A stretch of DNA of 33,250 nt from Synechococcus sp. AG-686-F08 (GCA_003210315.1 QCVQ01000019.1:1-33250), one strand, 5' to 3'. Shown: positions 18,789 to 25,400, numbered from the stretch's first letter. Numbers and translations are program-made. Notes: generated by a model from the letters alone, not told the origin.

Positions 18789-19145
18789 TCAGAGATCGTC
18801 AATCACAGGCATATTTGTTGGATAGAGATCCTTATGATTGCCCTCGTAATCTCCCTTGCTCATGAAGGCGATTCTGCTTTCTACTGCATCTTCGAAGTAG
18901 TCACCTTCTTCGGCATCTCTGATTCGGTCATAGAAGATCTCCATTGCTTGATCTTTATTAGGAATATCATTGGCATCAATTTCGACGAGATGGTAGTTGC
19001 TAGTAAGTTTTTGAGCAAGGTCGAATCGTTTAATTCTACGTAGTGGATCAATAAACGGATTAAGGATATCGTCCATTCCGACATGCACCACTCTGATCAA
19101 AAAGTGATCAGCACAAAGGTCCAAAGGTGTTTCGGTCGAAGTCAT
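18789..19145 (-). CDS. Hypothetical acidic cargo protein
   Basis: 118 residues, start MTSTETPLDLCADHFLIRVV. Acidic second half (FYDRIRDAEEGDYFEDAVES). No recognisable family, signal or membrane span. The start overlaps the stop of the upstream gene by 4 bp (ATGA), so it is translationally coupled to it. Hairpin element copy 2 lies 9 bp behind its stop. Confidence 0.62.
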   Translation of the reverse strand: MTSTETPLDLCADHFLIRVVHVGMDDILNPFIDPLRRIKRFDLAQKLTSNYHLVEIDANDIPNKDQAMEIFYDRIRDAEEGDYFEDAVESRIAFMSKGDYEGNHKDLYPTNMPVIDDL

Positions 19146-19729
19146 ACTGAATAAGACGAAGGGAACAAGAAAGCAAACTGTCCTTTGACGGGAATACCCA
19201 CACGGCGACAGAGACGTGCAGATCTCTCACAGCAAACAATTGATGGAGCAACGAAATCGATTTGATCACGCACTTCGTTCACAAGGGTCTTCAGAGAATC
19301 AAGGTCCTCCATGACCATTGCCTGCCATTGCTTATAAACAACACTTCCGTATTTGCGAGTGATATCTTCTACGATTACATCCGGATGGAAACGGTAGCAG
19401 TCACCTACCCAGACATTAATGGTGAGATCCCAAAACTTGAATTGTGTATCCCAAGAAACAGCAAGACTCCATGATCCACAGTTTCCCATTACACGGACTT
19501 TTATGCGAGTATGCGATGGGTTTACACACTCAAATTCAGGATCAATATCAACCTCAACGGCATGCCAATTAGGCGTCAGAAGATCTGACAAAGAGTATGA
19601 ATGCTTTCGGCGAGAGTAATAGTTATACCAATCGCTTTGTTGAGCATACGGATCATATCTCTGTTGCTTTAGGAAGTTTTTAATGTATTTATCAGTGGTT
19701 TCTGTTGTCTTACCAAATCCAACTGCCAT
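19142..19729 (-). CDS. Hypothetical cargo protein
   Basis: 195 residues from the ATG at 19729 (MAVGFGKTTETTDKYIKNFL). I chose this start because it sits next to the stop of the upstream gene (19731); the frame itself is open to 19774. The central part is tryptophan-rich (SWSLAVSWDTQFKFWDLTIN), suggesting a beta-rich soluble domain, and the C-terminus contains a cysteine pair (IVCCERSARLCRR). No family recognised. Confidence 0.6.
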   Translation of the reverse strand: MAVGFGKTTETTDKYIKNFLKQQRYDPYAQQSDWYNYYSRRKHSYSLSDLLTPNWHAVEVDIDPEFECVNPSHTRIKVRVMGNCGSWSLAVSWDTQFKFWDLTINVWVGDCYRFHPDVIVEDITRKYGSVVYKQWQAMVMEDLDSLKTLVNEVRDQIDFVAPSIVCCERSARLCRRVGIPVKGQFAFLFPSSYSV

Positions 19730-19730
19730 A

Positions 19731-20081
19731 TCAGTTCTGAATTGCGATAGATGTATTAGGGATTTGCTTGACACTCATGAAGATCTTTCCAGCGATGAAA
19801 TCGATCAGGTATTCCTTGATGTGCCTGGAGTAATGATCGGAATAAACGAGGTCTTCGATTTCGTAATCAGAGAGTCGACCTTCTTCTTGCAAGTGCTCTG
19901 GGAAACGATCCAGTACACGTCCAATGCAGTCTTCAAATTCGTGCGGTATTTCTTGGCGCACGAAAGTAATCGCAAGATTGCGTAGTTCTTTTTGATTCAT
20001 TTTCAAAACATGAGTAAAAGTGTTCTTTGCCCTTTGGCGTCCTTCCAGAACTGAATCTTCCAGATCCTGCCTAGAAACCAC
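19731..20081 (-). CDS. Hypothetical acidic cargo protein
   Basis: 116 residues if the GTG directly behind the upstream TAA (20081) is used; 89 residues from the ATG at 20000 (MNQKELRNLAITFVRQEIPH). The sequence is helical and acidic (HEFEDCIGRVLDRFPEHLQE, YEIEDLVYSDHYSRHIKEYL). No family recognised. Part of the tightly packed minus-strand run from 20635 to 18789. Confidence 0.55.
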   Translation of the reverse strand: MVSRQDLEDSVLEGRQRAKNTFTHVLKMNQKELRNLAITFVRQEIPHEFEDCIGRVLDRFPEHLQEEGRLSDYEIEDLVYSDHYSRHIKEYLIDFIAGKIFMSVKQIPNTSIAIQN

Positions 20082-20207
20082 TTATGCCAATACATATTCC
20101 TCTGGTGAAAAGTCGGACTCCTGCTCTTCCCAGATCAACTGCTCTTCAGGAAATGGCGCATAAAGACCTTCTTCCAGTTCCTGGAAGATTCGTGCATAGA
20201 GATTCAT
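20082..20207 (-). CDS. 41-aa acidic small protein
   Basis: ATG at 20205-20207, TAA at 20082-20084. The peptide begins MNLYARIFQELEEGLYAPFP and ends SPEEYVLA, with 12 acidic residues and only one basic residue. Its stop is immediately followed by the GTG of the next gene. The composition is protein-like and it fits the operon spacing, but it is too short for family assignment. Confidence 0.5.
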   Translation of the reverse strand: MNLYARIFQELEEGLYAPFPEEQLIWEEQESDFSPEEYVLA

Positions 20208-20251
20208 GACTTAGTTGCGATTGGATATGTGATCAGTTCTCGGGTGTGCCC

Positions 20252-20635
20252 TCAGGCACAAACCCGCTGCTTTTTCTCTCGGGTGTAAACCGAGGGCATA
20301 CCTGCCAGCAGTTCCGTTGAGGCAATGCCTTCCTTCTGAGCACTCACGGGTGCCTTCCAGGTTGCAAGACTCTTATCAACGGTTACGCGAGCACGAGGAG
20401 TACGGCGTTTGTTCGAACGCTTAGGTGCACCAGATTGTGCTGCTCCAGACCAGGTGCGTTGAGTCTTCTCTTTGAGGCGCTCACTAGTGGTGGTTGCGCC
20501 TGAGCGAACCAAGGGATTCACGTGGAGTGCCTTGTATCTCTTGAGGAAACGTCCCTCTTCTCTGCTGAGCGTGGAATATCCGAATTTGTCTGCTTGTTCT
20601 TTGAGTTGGTTGTAGATCTCAGTGGCAGTGAGCAA
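20252..20635 (-). CDS. Basic hypothetical protein, first gene of a minus-strand cargo run
   Basis: 127 residues from a TTG at 20635 (LLTATEIYNQLKEQADKFGY). A helical N-terminus is followed by a long basic, disordered stretch (GAPKRSNKRRTPRARVTVDK), suggesting nucleic-acid binding. GC-richer than the genes it precedes, so it belongs with the element backbone. There is no ATG and the frame continues open upstream, so the start is uncertain. Transcription probably comes from the minus-strand promoter in the control region at 20778-20867. Confidence 0.5.
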   Translation of the reverse strand: MLTATEIYNQLKEQADKFGYSTLSREEGRFLKRYKALHVNPLVRSGATTTSERLKEKTQRTWSGAAQSGAPKRSNKRRTPRARVTVDKSLATWKAPVSAQKEGIASTELLAGMPSVYTREKKQRVCA

Positions 20636-20777
20636 CGTTGATGCGGCGAAGGAACTGATGCCCCAATGACCGAAGGGGCGTCTTGCTTGAGGAAGTACTC
20701 CTCTTTCGCGGCGGTGAAGGGTTTGAAGGCAGTTACCGATTGCCTAAGAGGAGAAGCAAGTCCTGCCCTCCCCTGAT

Positions 20778-20867
20778 GTCTATAGTATAGACGACTTCTC
20801 CGTGCGGAGACGTAACACCCGCCAGTTCGTCGACCGCCCACTCTCTGCGACAGTCTCCGTGCGGAGA
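20778..20867. promoter_or_regulatory. Control region with two TCTCCG palindromes (copy 1)
   Basis: Contains a perfect 15-bp palindrome GTCTATAGTATAGAC (20778-20792) that includes a TATACT -10 on the minus strand. Two identical 14-bp palindromes TCTCCGTGCGGAGA follow at 20797-20810 and 20854-20867, 57 bp apart. It lies between divergent genes (20252-20635 minus; 20941-21129 plus). A closely similar arrangement at 24172-24255 argues for a shared repressor. Confidence 0.7.
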
Positions 20868-20940
20868 CGCGGTATGTTGCGGGAGTTGGAAGCGATGCCT
20901 TGAGAGCACCACCAACACCTCAAACCAGATTTCAAAACCA

Positions 20941-21129
20941 ATGACTTTCCCTTGCCTTGCCGTCTGGGCACTGGTCCTGCTGCTGCTGCCCCTCCATCTC
21001 CTGCTCTGGATCACCGAGAGCAGAAGCACCAGCATCCAGAGGATGAGGAAGAGGGGGGCAACGTGGAAGGAGATTGGTGCCCGTTATGGGTGCTCACCAT
21101 CCACAGCAAGGAGGTGGTGCTTGCCCTGA
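20941..21129 (+). CDS. Membrane-anchored helix-turn-helix small protein
   Basis: 62 residues. One hydrophobic span at residues 5-23 (CLAVWALVLLLLPLHLLLW) is followed by a basic linker (RSTSIQRMRKRG) and a helix-turn-helix of the resolvase/Hin type: TWKEIGARYGCSPSTARRW (residues 41-59). A DNA-binding domain tethered to a membrane in so short a protein is unusual. It lies downstream of the palindrome pair at 20797-20867 and converges on the Api92-like gene with no gap. Confidence 0.6.
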   Translation: MTFPCLAVWALVLLLLPLHLLLWITESRSTSIQRMRKRGATWKEIGARYGCSPSTARRWCLP

Positions 21130-21867
21130 CTACTTCTGACCAACCAGTTCGGTCATGGTCGGAGCAGAGGTCTTCTTCATGACCTGGAGGGTCAGGGCGT
21201 ACTTAATCGGGGTGAGGAGTTCATCCATGGCGTCTGCTTCGACGTCGCACCAGAGGTCCCACATTTCATCTGTAGCGTCTTCGTCCTCAGGGTTTTCTGC
21301 CTTCTCCCAAAGACCTGGGTGGTTCTCCTTTGCCCAGGTCTCCTTCAACTTGCTGATATCAGAGCAGTAGTCCAGGACCACTCCGTCTTTGGCGACAGTG
21401 ACGCCAAAAAAGTCATTTCCGTCCTCGCTGTAGGTGCTCGTCAACAAGACACCAGGGAACTTCTTTGAGAGAACCTCCATGCAGTTCTCATTGAGAGGAG
21501 ACCAGGCACTCACGAAGGGGATGTCGAATTCGGTATCGGGTCCCTTGGGGAACTGCAGTTCATAGAAGGAGTAATCGATCCACTTGGTGCCCCAGTTCAT
21601 GTTGCGCCAATCCCACCAGGAGTCCTCACGGATCGTGGGTTCGTTCTCCAGGATCTTCTGCTTCTCTTCTTCGGTCTTGGCATAGGAAGCAGCAATCTCT
21701 GGGAACAACTTGGGGACTGGAGTCACCGAGTAGTCGGGTTCGGGGTAGAGGGTGGTCAGGAAACCTCCTATCTTCTTTTCCCCTGTGACACAGGCATCGA
21801 GTAACTCTTTCCACTGAGCAGGAGACAGACCCTCAAAAGAAAGTGTATTAGAACAATCATTTGCCAT
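21130..21867 (-). CDS. Api92-like (DUF1281-type) phage/mobile-element protein
   Basis: 245 residues. The start MANDCSNTLSFEGLSPAQW and the WDWRNMNWGTKWIDYSFYEL stretch are hallmarks of the phage Api92-like/DUF1281 family, whose members usually begin MANWCxNTL and carry NWGTKWD. The family is common in phages, plasmids and islands; its biochemical role is unknown to me. The rest is acidic (ENPEDEDATDEMWDLWCDVE). GC-rich backbone composition. Confidence 0.78.
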   Translation of the reverse strand: MANDCSNTLSFEGLSPAQWKELLDACVTGEKKIGGFLTTLYPEPDYSVTPVPKLFPEIAASYAKTEEEKQKILENEPTIREDSWWDWRNMNWGTKWIDYSFYELQFPKGPDTEFDIPFVSAWSPLNENCMEVLSKKFPGVLLTSTYSEDGNDFFGVTVAKDGVVLDYCSDISKLKETWAKENHPGLWEKAENPEDEDATDEMWDLWCDVEADAMDELLTPIKYALTLQVMKKTSAPTMTELVGQK

Positions 21868-21869
21868 TT

Positions 21870-22028
21870 TTAGTATTCAGGAAATTCAGAGATTTTGTAT
21901 TCAGCAAGGGAATGGATCATCGTCCATACCCTTTGACCAGAAGCACCCTGCTCATTGCAGAAATACTCCACTATGTCTTCAGTTATCTCAAGCAGATCTT
22001 CTGCTTGTTCTATGTATTCGTTAAGCAA
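21870..22028 (-). CDS. 52-aa acidic small protein
   Basis: TTG start at 22028, TAA at 21870-21872. The peptide (LNEYIEQAEDLLEITEDIVE, then YFCNEQGASGQRVWTMIHSL) is helical and acidic. The start is supported by its leader: the 8-bp repeat triplet, then GGATTCT and the start codon, aligns closely with the helicase leader (triplet, GGGTTCT, ATG). It ends 3 bp before the Api92-like gene. No family recognised. Confidence 0.55.
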   Translation of the reverse strand: MLNEYIEQAEDLLEITEDIVEYFCNEQGASGQRVWTMIHSLAEYKISEFPEY

Positions 22029-22038
22029 AGAATCCAAT

Positions 22039-22060
22039 GTTAATCTGTTAATTTGTTGGG
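22039..22060 (-). repeat. 8-bp repeat triplet, copy C (leader of the 52-aa gene)
   Basis: Minus-strand units (CC)CAACAAA, TTAACAGA, TTAACATT at 8-bp pitch, about 10 bp upstream of the TTG at 22028. With copy A it forms a leader conserved between two otherwise unrelated genes. Confidence 0.7.
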
Positions 22061-22068
22061 ACTCTCAG

Positions 22069-22118
22069 CGCTCCATACGAAGCGGGTTTATTGACGGTCT
22101 GAGTTGATCGTCATGTAT
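22069..22118 (-). repeat. Tandem hairpin element, copy 3
   Basis: Minus strand, directly behind the stop of the 22119-23006 gene: stem TGACG / CGTCA (22092-22096 with 22109-22113), the conserved CTCAGACCGTCAATAAACCC, then a second stem CGCTTC-GTAT-GGAGCG (22069-22084). The second stem differs in sequence from copies 1 and 2 but matches copy 4 with a compensatory change. Confidence 0.8.
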
Positions 22119-23006
22119 TCAATCGATATCGCAGTTGATAAGCATGGGTCGGATCCAAACTTGTTTCACGCTGGACCGATTTACTCCATGTCTCTGTCTT
22201 CTCCAATGTCCACGTCTCATGTGGGGAATGCGGAATCTTCCATTTACGGATTCTTGCTCACCCTTAAAGACTTTGCGGACAGGACGGATATTGAAGTTCT
22301 CTCCTATTACCCGTGGAGCAGTTTTCCGATCCTTGCAAGAAATGGATCCGAAACCAGACTTCCCCTTTATGCCACTTTCTACAGTCACGTACTCAGGATA
22401 TTCCTTGAGCAAGAGAAGAAGATTTAGAGCAAGAGATCTAAGAGATGTATAAACATTAGAATAATTTGATTCGTGATCTTCGCAAAACGGTTGAAGCAGG
22501 CAGGTATCAGTAAAAATACGATCTTGATAAACACTGCCAAACTCATTAACGCCGTATACGACATAGATCAAATCCCTCAAACCCATCCCTGGAAGACCAG
22601 TAAGATCTGGAACCTCCATACTCGACATCTCAAAATGTAATGGTATGTCGACGATATACATCAGAGACACACTCTGCCCCTCGTCCACAAGGAATCCATG
22701 TGGAAGAACGATTTCGAGTACTGGTGAAATATCAGGACTCGAGTAGACCTTTTCTGGCAGGTCTGTCCTGATCAACAATTCGGCAAGACCCTCACTCAAG
22801 AAGTAAGGATCAATCTTTAGTGAGTCGACCCCTCTAATAGTGTTCTTGAGGTCATCAACCTTGCCTGACTCGTCAAGCAAAACAAGTGCCTTAAGGCATT
22901 GTAGATACTCATACTCAAGAAAACCATTGGGTGACCTGAAATTCCTCCTTGGTTTTGGGAATTTGTGCGATCGCAATATGTTGCGATGCCTTTTGGTTAA
23001 GACCAT
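22119..23006 (-). CDS. Cargo protein with C-terminal HMRRGHWRRQ motif
   Basis: 295 residues from the ATG at 23006; a TTG at 23018 adds four. The N-terminal 220 residues are unrecognised (RNFRSPNGFLEYEYLQCLKA; YIVDIPLHFEMSSMEVPDLT). The C-terminus has IPHMRRGHWRRQRHG followed by KQVWIRPMLIN, a small domain I have seen at the ends of proteins in plasmids and integrative elements, of unknown function. Flanked by hairpin element copies 4 (leader) and 3 (behind the stop). AT-rich. Confidence 0.68.
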   Translation of the reverse strand: MVLTKRHRNILRSHKFPKPRRNFRSPNGFLEYEYLQCLKALVLLDESGKVDDLKNTIRGVDSLKIDPYFLSEGLAELLIRTDLPEKVYSSPDISPVLEIVLPHGFLVDEGQSVSLMYIVDIPLHFEMSSMEVPDLTGLPGMGLRDLIYVVYGVNEFGSVYQDRIFTDTCLLQPFCEDHESNYSNVYTSLRSLALNLLLLLKEYPEYVTVESGIKGKSGFGSISCKDRKTAPRVIGENFNIRPVRKVFKGEQESVNGRFRIPHMRRGHWRRQRHGVNRSSVKQVWIRPMLINCDID

Positions 23007-23034
23007 GAATAATGTCAATAGAAGTTGATATCAG

Positions 23035-23078
23035 CACTCCATGCGAAGTGGGTTTATTGACGGTCTGAGGTCGTCAGG
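23035..23078 (-). repeat. Tandem hairpin element, copy 4
   Basis: Minus strand, 3 bp behind the stop of the 23082-23375 gene: stem TGACG / CGTCA (23058-23062 with 23072-23076), the conserved CTCAGACCGTCAATAAACCC, then second stem CACTTC-GCAT-GGAGTG (23035-23050). Compared with copy 3, one G-C pair is replaced by A-U on both sides. Confidence 0.8.
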
Positions 23079-23081
23079 GAA

Positions 23082-23375
23082 TCAACAGTTTTCTCCTATG
23101 ACTGATGCAGCATATAAAATGCGATCAGTCGAAAATACTTCACGACATATAAAAAGATTAGTCAGGAAACTCTCAATTCCATCCTTATCCATCCGATCAG
23201 AGAACTCATAGTTATCTCCAAGAATATTGTTTAAGGTGAATGAACGAGTGGAAAAGTCAACCACTACTTCGTCGCAATGCTCAGAAAAGAATTTGAAACT
23301 TTCTCTGGTATTTTGAACGTCTTTCAAGTCAATAACAAGGCAAGGAGAATATGTTTTTTCTCGGTGTTCTCTCAC
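23082..23375 (-). CDS. Hypothetical cargo protein
   Basis: 97 residues from a GTG at 23375 (REHREKTYSPCLVIDLKDVQ). Alternating hydrophobic/charged strands (EVVVDFSTRSFTLNNILGD) suggest a compact alpha/beta domain. Not recognised. No ATG is available near the start and no ribosome-binding site is clear. The upstream boundary is the hairpin pair at 23384-23434, the downstream one is hairpin element copy 4. Confidence 0.5.
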   Translation of the reverse strand: MREHREKTYSPCLVIDLKDVQNTRESFKFFSEHCDEVVVDFSTRSFTLNNILGDNYEFSDRMDKDGIESFLTNLFICREVFSTDRILYAASVIGENC

Positions 23376-23412
23376 CGATAGGGTTTTGAGTCGGTTTATC
23401 GACTATCAATTG

Positions 23413-23454
23413 CTCCAACATTTATTGATTGGAGTTTGGTCATGGGTCAGTAAA
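23413..23454 (-). terminator. Hairpin behind the 23440 gene; degenerate fifth copy of the hairpin element
   Basis: Two overlapping pairings. CTCCAA / TTGGAG (23413-23418 with 23429-23434) is a perfect local stem just after the stop. In addition TTTATTGA (23421-23428) can pair with TCAGTAAA (23447-23454), exactly the outer eight pairs of the element stem in copies 1 and 2, including the single G-U. The element-like stem overlaps the end of the coding frame. Confidence 0.5.
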
Positions 23455-23706
23455 TAGGTGACCGTTCGGAACGGCATGTAGGGAGTGGCGAGTGCCCGCA
23501 ACCACAAGCACTGCAATATTTGGAGGTTCGACCGATGGCACCTGCTCCCTGAGCAAGTCCTCATATCCATCTGGGAGTGGTCCAGGGAACTCATAGAGAA
23601 ACCTCTCCATGTCCTGAAGGGGGACAAAGAACTTGTCCCCGTTGAGTCGTGGGAAATAAACCCAGAGACCCCTCTCAGTTGAGGTCTGCATAGTTCCCGT
23701 CTGCAT
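23440..23706 (-). CDS. Hypothetical protein, last gene of a three-gene minus-strand set
   Basis: 88 residues from the ATG at 23706 (MQTGTMQTSTERGLWVYFPR), chosen because AAGGGAG lies 6 nt upstream; ATG 23691 is an alternative. Contains KFFVPLQDMERFLYEFPGPL and VPSVEPPNIAVLVVAGTRHS. No recognised family. The first 32 bp overlap the end of the 55-aa gene in another frame. GC-rich backbone composition. Confidence 0.55.
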   Translation of the reverse strand: MQTGTMQTSTERGLWVYFPRLNGDKFFVPLQDMERFLYEFPGPLPDGYEDLLREQVPSVEPPNIAVLVVAGTRHSLHAVPNGHLFTDP

Positions 23707-23842
23707 CCCAGACTCCCTTGAACCTGGTGCCCTTGGAAGGGTTGAAGTTTTTGGAATATTCGATTCGGTAATAACCGCGTTCACTCCGTCGGTCAAAGTT
23801 GCGTTTGTAGTTGCGTCGGTTGTTGCTGGAACGGTCGTACAT
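23675..23842 (-). CDS. 55-aa basic, tyrosine-rich small protein
   Basis: ATG at 23840-23842, TGA at 23675-23677. N-terminal MYDRSSNNRRNYKRNFDRRS is strongly basic; the end FKGVWDADGNYADLN resembles a short folded motif. The composition suggests RNA or DNA binding. It lies 35 bp behind the DUF7249-like gene and overlaps the next gene, consistent with one transcript. Confidence 0.5.
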   Translation of the reverse strand: MYDRSSNNRRNYKRNFDRRSERGYYRIEYSKNFNPSKGTRFKGVWDADGNYADLN

Positions 23843-23877
23843 GGATCCGATTGATTGGTGGGGGGACTGCTCCCGAC

Positions 23878-24120
23878 TCAGAGGTCGGAGAGGCAGTCAT
23901 TCAGTTCTTCGTGGTCCAGTGCTGGATCGGTGAAGGAGATGCCGTCTGGGGTCTCCTTCTTGCCGAAGGTGTGGACCAGGACTTCCGCAAGGTCCTGGTA
24001 GTTCCCACCCCCACTGGAGATGCGACGAGCAAGGACATTGAGGGACTCTTCGTTCCCGATCCACAGAGCAACGTTCCAGGTCTGGTGATTTGCCCAACCG
24101 TTGAAAGTGCCCATGGTCAT
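23878..24120 (-). CDS. DUF7249-like small phage/mobile-element protein
   Basis: 80 residues with the hallmark FNGWANHQTWNVALWIGNEE near the N-terminus; proteins with WxNxxTWNVALW are widespread in phages and mobile elements, with no known activity that I can state. The middle contains YQDLAEVLVHTFG and the end is acidic (DHEELNDCLSDL). Transcription probably starts from the TATTAT -10 on the minus strand at about 24172 in the duplicated control region. Confidence 0.72.
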   Translation of the reverse strand: MTMGTFNGWANHQTWNVALWIGNEESLNVLARRISSGGGNYQDLAEVLVHTFGKKETPDGISFTDPALDHEELNDCLSDL

Positions 24121-24171
24121 CAGGAGGTGAAGGAGTGCGGAGAGGTCGTCCCTCCCCCTTGCTTCCTTTAA

Positions 24172-24255
24172 TAATAGACGACATCTCCGCAGGGAGACGC
24201 AGTGTGTACCACTAAGTCGAACCGTCCACTACCTACGACGATCTCTGCGCGAAGA
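24172..24255. promoter_or_regulatory. Control region with two TCTC palindromes (copy 2)
   Basis: Similar in layout to 20778-20867: an AT-rich -10 (ATAATAG then ACGAC), palindrome TCTCCGCAGGGAGA (24184-24197), a shared inner segment GTCGAACCGTCCACT, and an imperfect palindrome TCTCTGCGCGAAGA (24242-24255), 58 bp apart. Further half-sites occur at about 24381 and 24399. It lies between the divergent DUF7249-like and 300-aa genes. Confidence 0.65.
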
Positions 24256-24443
24256 GTGTCATATAAAAGGCAAAAAGCGTTTGTTTCTCTTTCTCTGGGA
24301 GGGGGAATGCACCCTCGATGCAGGCAGAAATGGTCAAAATTTGCCCGTTAGACCTCTGTCGACACAGAAATGACAACCAATCTCGGAGAAATCATTGAAT
24401 CTCCGCAGAGAACGTCGTAGGGTTTGAGCACAGAGATGAACAG
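24256..24443 (+). other. Leader region of the 300-aa gene, with a possible 14-aa leader peptide
   Basis: At 24307 an ATG preceded by a strong GGGAGGGGGA opens a 14-codon frame ending TAG at 24349-24351 (MHPRCRQKWSKFAR). The ribosome-binding site lies in a GAGGG/CCCTC stem. Additional TCTCGGAGA and TCTCCGCAGAGA half-sites lie at 24381-24412. I see no other gene. Confidence 0.3.
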
Positions 24444-25346
24444 ATGAGCAGTACGACCACCGCTGAGTTCCTTGAGGAAGTGCAGAACGGAGAACTCAAA
24501 GGAACGGTCGACCAAGTGCTCGCTACCTGTGCCGTGATCGCCCGTGCCAAGGGTGTCCTATCGGATGGGGACTTCAGAGACCTGCGTGATCAGTCTCCTT
24601 ATACGGAGAAGGTCTGGTCAAAACTCCTGCAGGTCGGAATGGATGACCGACTGGAAGGGGTGAAAGAGCATCTGCCCCCCAGTTACACCACCCTCCACAA
24701 AATCCACTGCCTCACGGACGAGGAACTCAAGAAGGCAATTCAGGAGGGGCACGTCCATCCCAAGGTCTCTCAGGGTTCTCTGGACCGTTGGTTGAGATAC
24801 GAACGATTCGAGAAGGACGAGGAGGCACCGCCAGAAGACTTCTCTTCTTTGGTGACAGTGCTTGGTCCTTCCGGCATCGAGGAAGACACGCTCAACCGAT
24901 TTAAGGGAGACCTGGAAAAACTGGTCGGGATCTATGGATTCAGGACGCAGTACGAGGGAGAGCAGACGATGGTTGCTCTCCGTCAGCAGAGATCACAGGA
25001 CAACGCAGGAGTACTGGCGCAGACACTGAGCAAGGAACTCAAGAGCACCTGGGATGCGGCAGAGGAGGAACTGAAAACCCAGTTCACCCTCACTTCACTG
25101 GATGAACTGGTGCAGGCACCGATGACCACTTTCACGGGGTTCCTGAACAGGCACCGAAAGGGGAGGGACGAGTTCTGGATGTTCCATGCCCATGACTACA
25201 TCCACAAGATTGCTTTGGAATATTTGAAGGCATCGACCCGTGCTCAGCGATTCAACTACCGACGACGACTAAAAGAAGTGGCAGAGACACACGAGCACTT
25301 GGCATCCAAGGTTCAGGAGACCCTGGATGGAGTCATGAATTACTAG
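24444..25346 (+). CDS. 300-aa DNA-binding-like protein (KorB/DUF3102-like middle), putative replication or partition factor
   Basis: Residues 74-110 (LPPSYTTLHKIHCLTDEELK then GHVHPKVSQGSLDRWLR) resemble the helix-turn-helix region of ParB/KorB-like and DUF3102 proteins, where a lexical pattern of S-x-TL-x-K-x-x-L and an I/VHP motif recurs. The N-terminus holds a second helical segment (LATCAVIARAKGVLSDGDF) and the C-terminus is helical and charged. The paired operators upstream suggest it is repressed with the DUF7249-like gene. GC-rich backbone composition. Function is inferred; no catalytic motif is seen. Confidence 0.6.
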   Translation: MSSTTTAEFLEEVQNGELKGTVDQVLATCAVIARAKGVLSDGDFRDLRDQSPYTEKVWSKLLQVGMDDRLEGVKEHLPPSYTTLHKIHCLTDEELKKAIQEGHVHPKVSQGSLDRWLRYERFEKDEEAPPEDFSSLVTVLGPSGIEEDTLNRFKGDLEKLVGIYGFRTQYEGEQTMVALRQQRSQDNAGVLAQTLSKELKSTWDAAEEELKTQFTLTSLDELVQAPMTTFTGFLNRHRKGRDEFWMFHAHDYIHKIALEYLKASTRAQRFNYRRRLKEVAETHEHLASKVQETLDGVMNY

Positions 25347-25361
25347 AAATATGCATTTGCG

Positions 25362-25385
25362 TTGTTAATCTGTTATTCCGTTATT
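25362..25385 (-). repeat. 8-bp repeat triplet, copy B
   Basis: Minus-strand units ATAACGGA, ATAACAGA, TTAACAAC at 8-bp pitch. Plus-strand TCTGTTATTCCGTTATT (25369-25385) is a perfect inverted match to 30247-30263, so copies B and E frame the cargo block 25.4-30.2 kb. Lies between convergent genes. Confidence 0.75.
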
Positions 25386-25400
25386 CATTAAACAGTAATC

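Noticed and set aside
20518-20841. 107-aa minus-strand frame across the control region
   Set aside because: It runs through the palindromes, is rich in Arg/Ser/Thr and lacks a sensible start in its only protein-like part; better explained as leader DNA of the gene at 20252-20635.
20797-20867. LexA boxes
   Set aside because: The palindrome TCTCCGTGCGGAGA does not fit the cyanobacterial LexA pattern with GTAC-type half-sites.
17968-23454. CRISPR array or integron attC sites
   Set aside because: The repeats are separated by whole genes, not 30-40 bp spacers, and there are no cas genes. They lack the attC core GTTRRRY and no integron-type integrase is present.
17059-25353. Shared 13-mer TTACTAGAAATAT at about 17059 and 25340 as a meaningful repeat
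   Set aside because: In AT-rich DNA of this length a 13-bp match is expected by chance.
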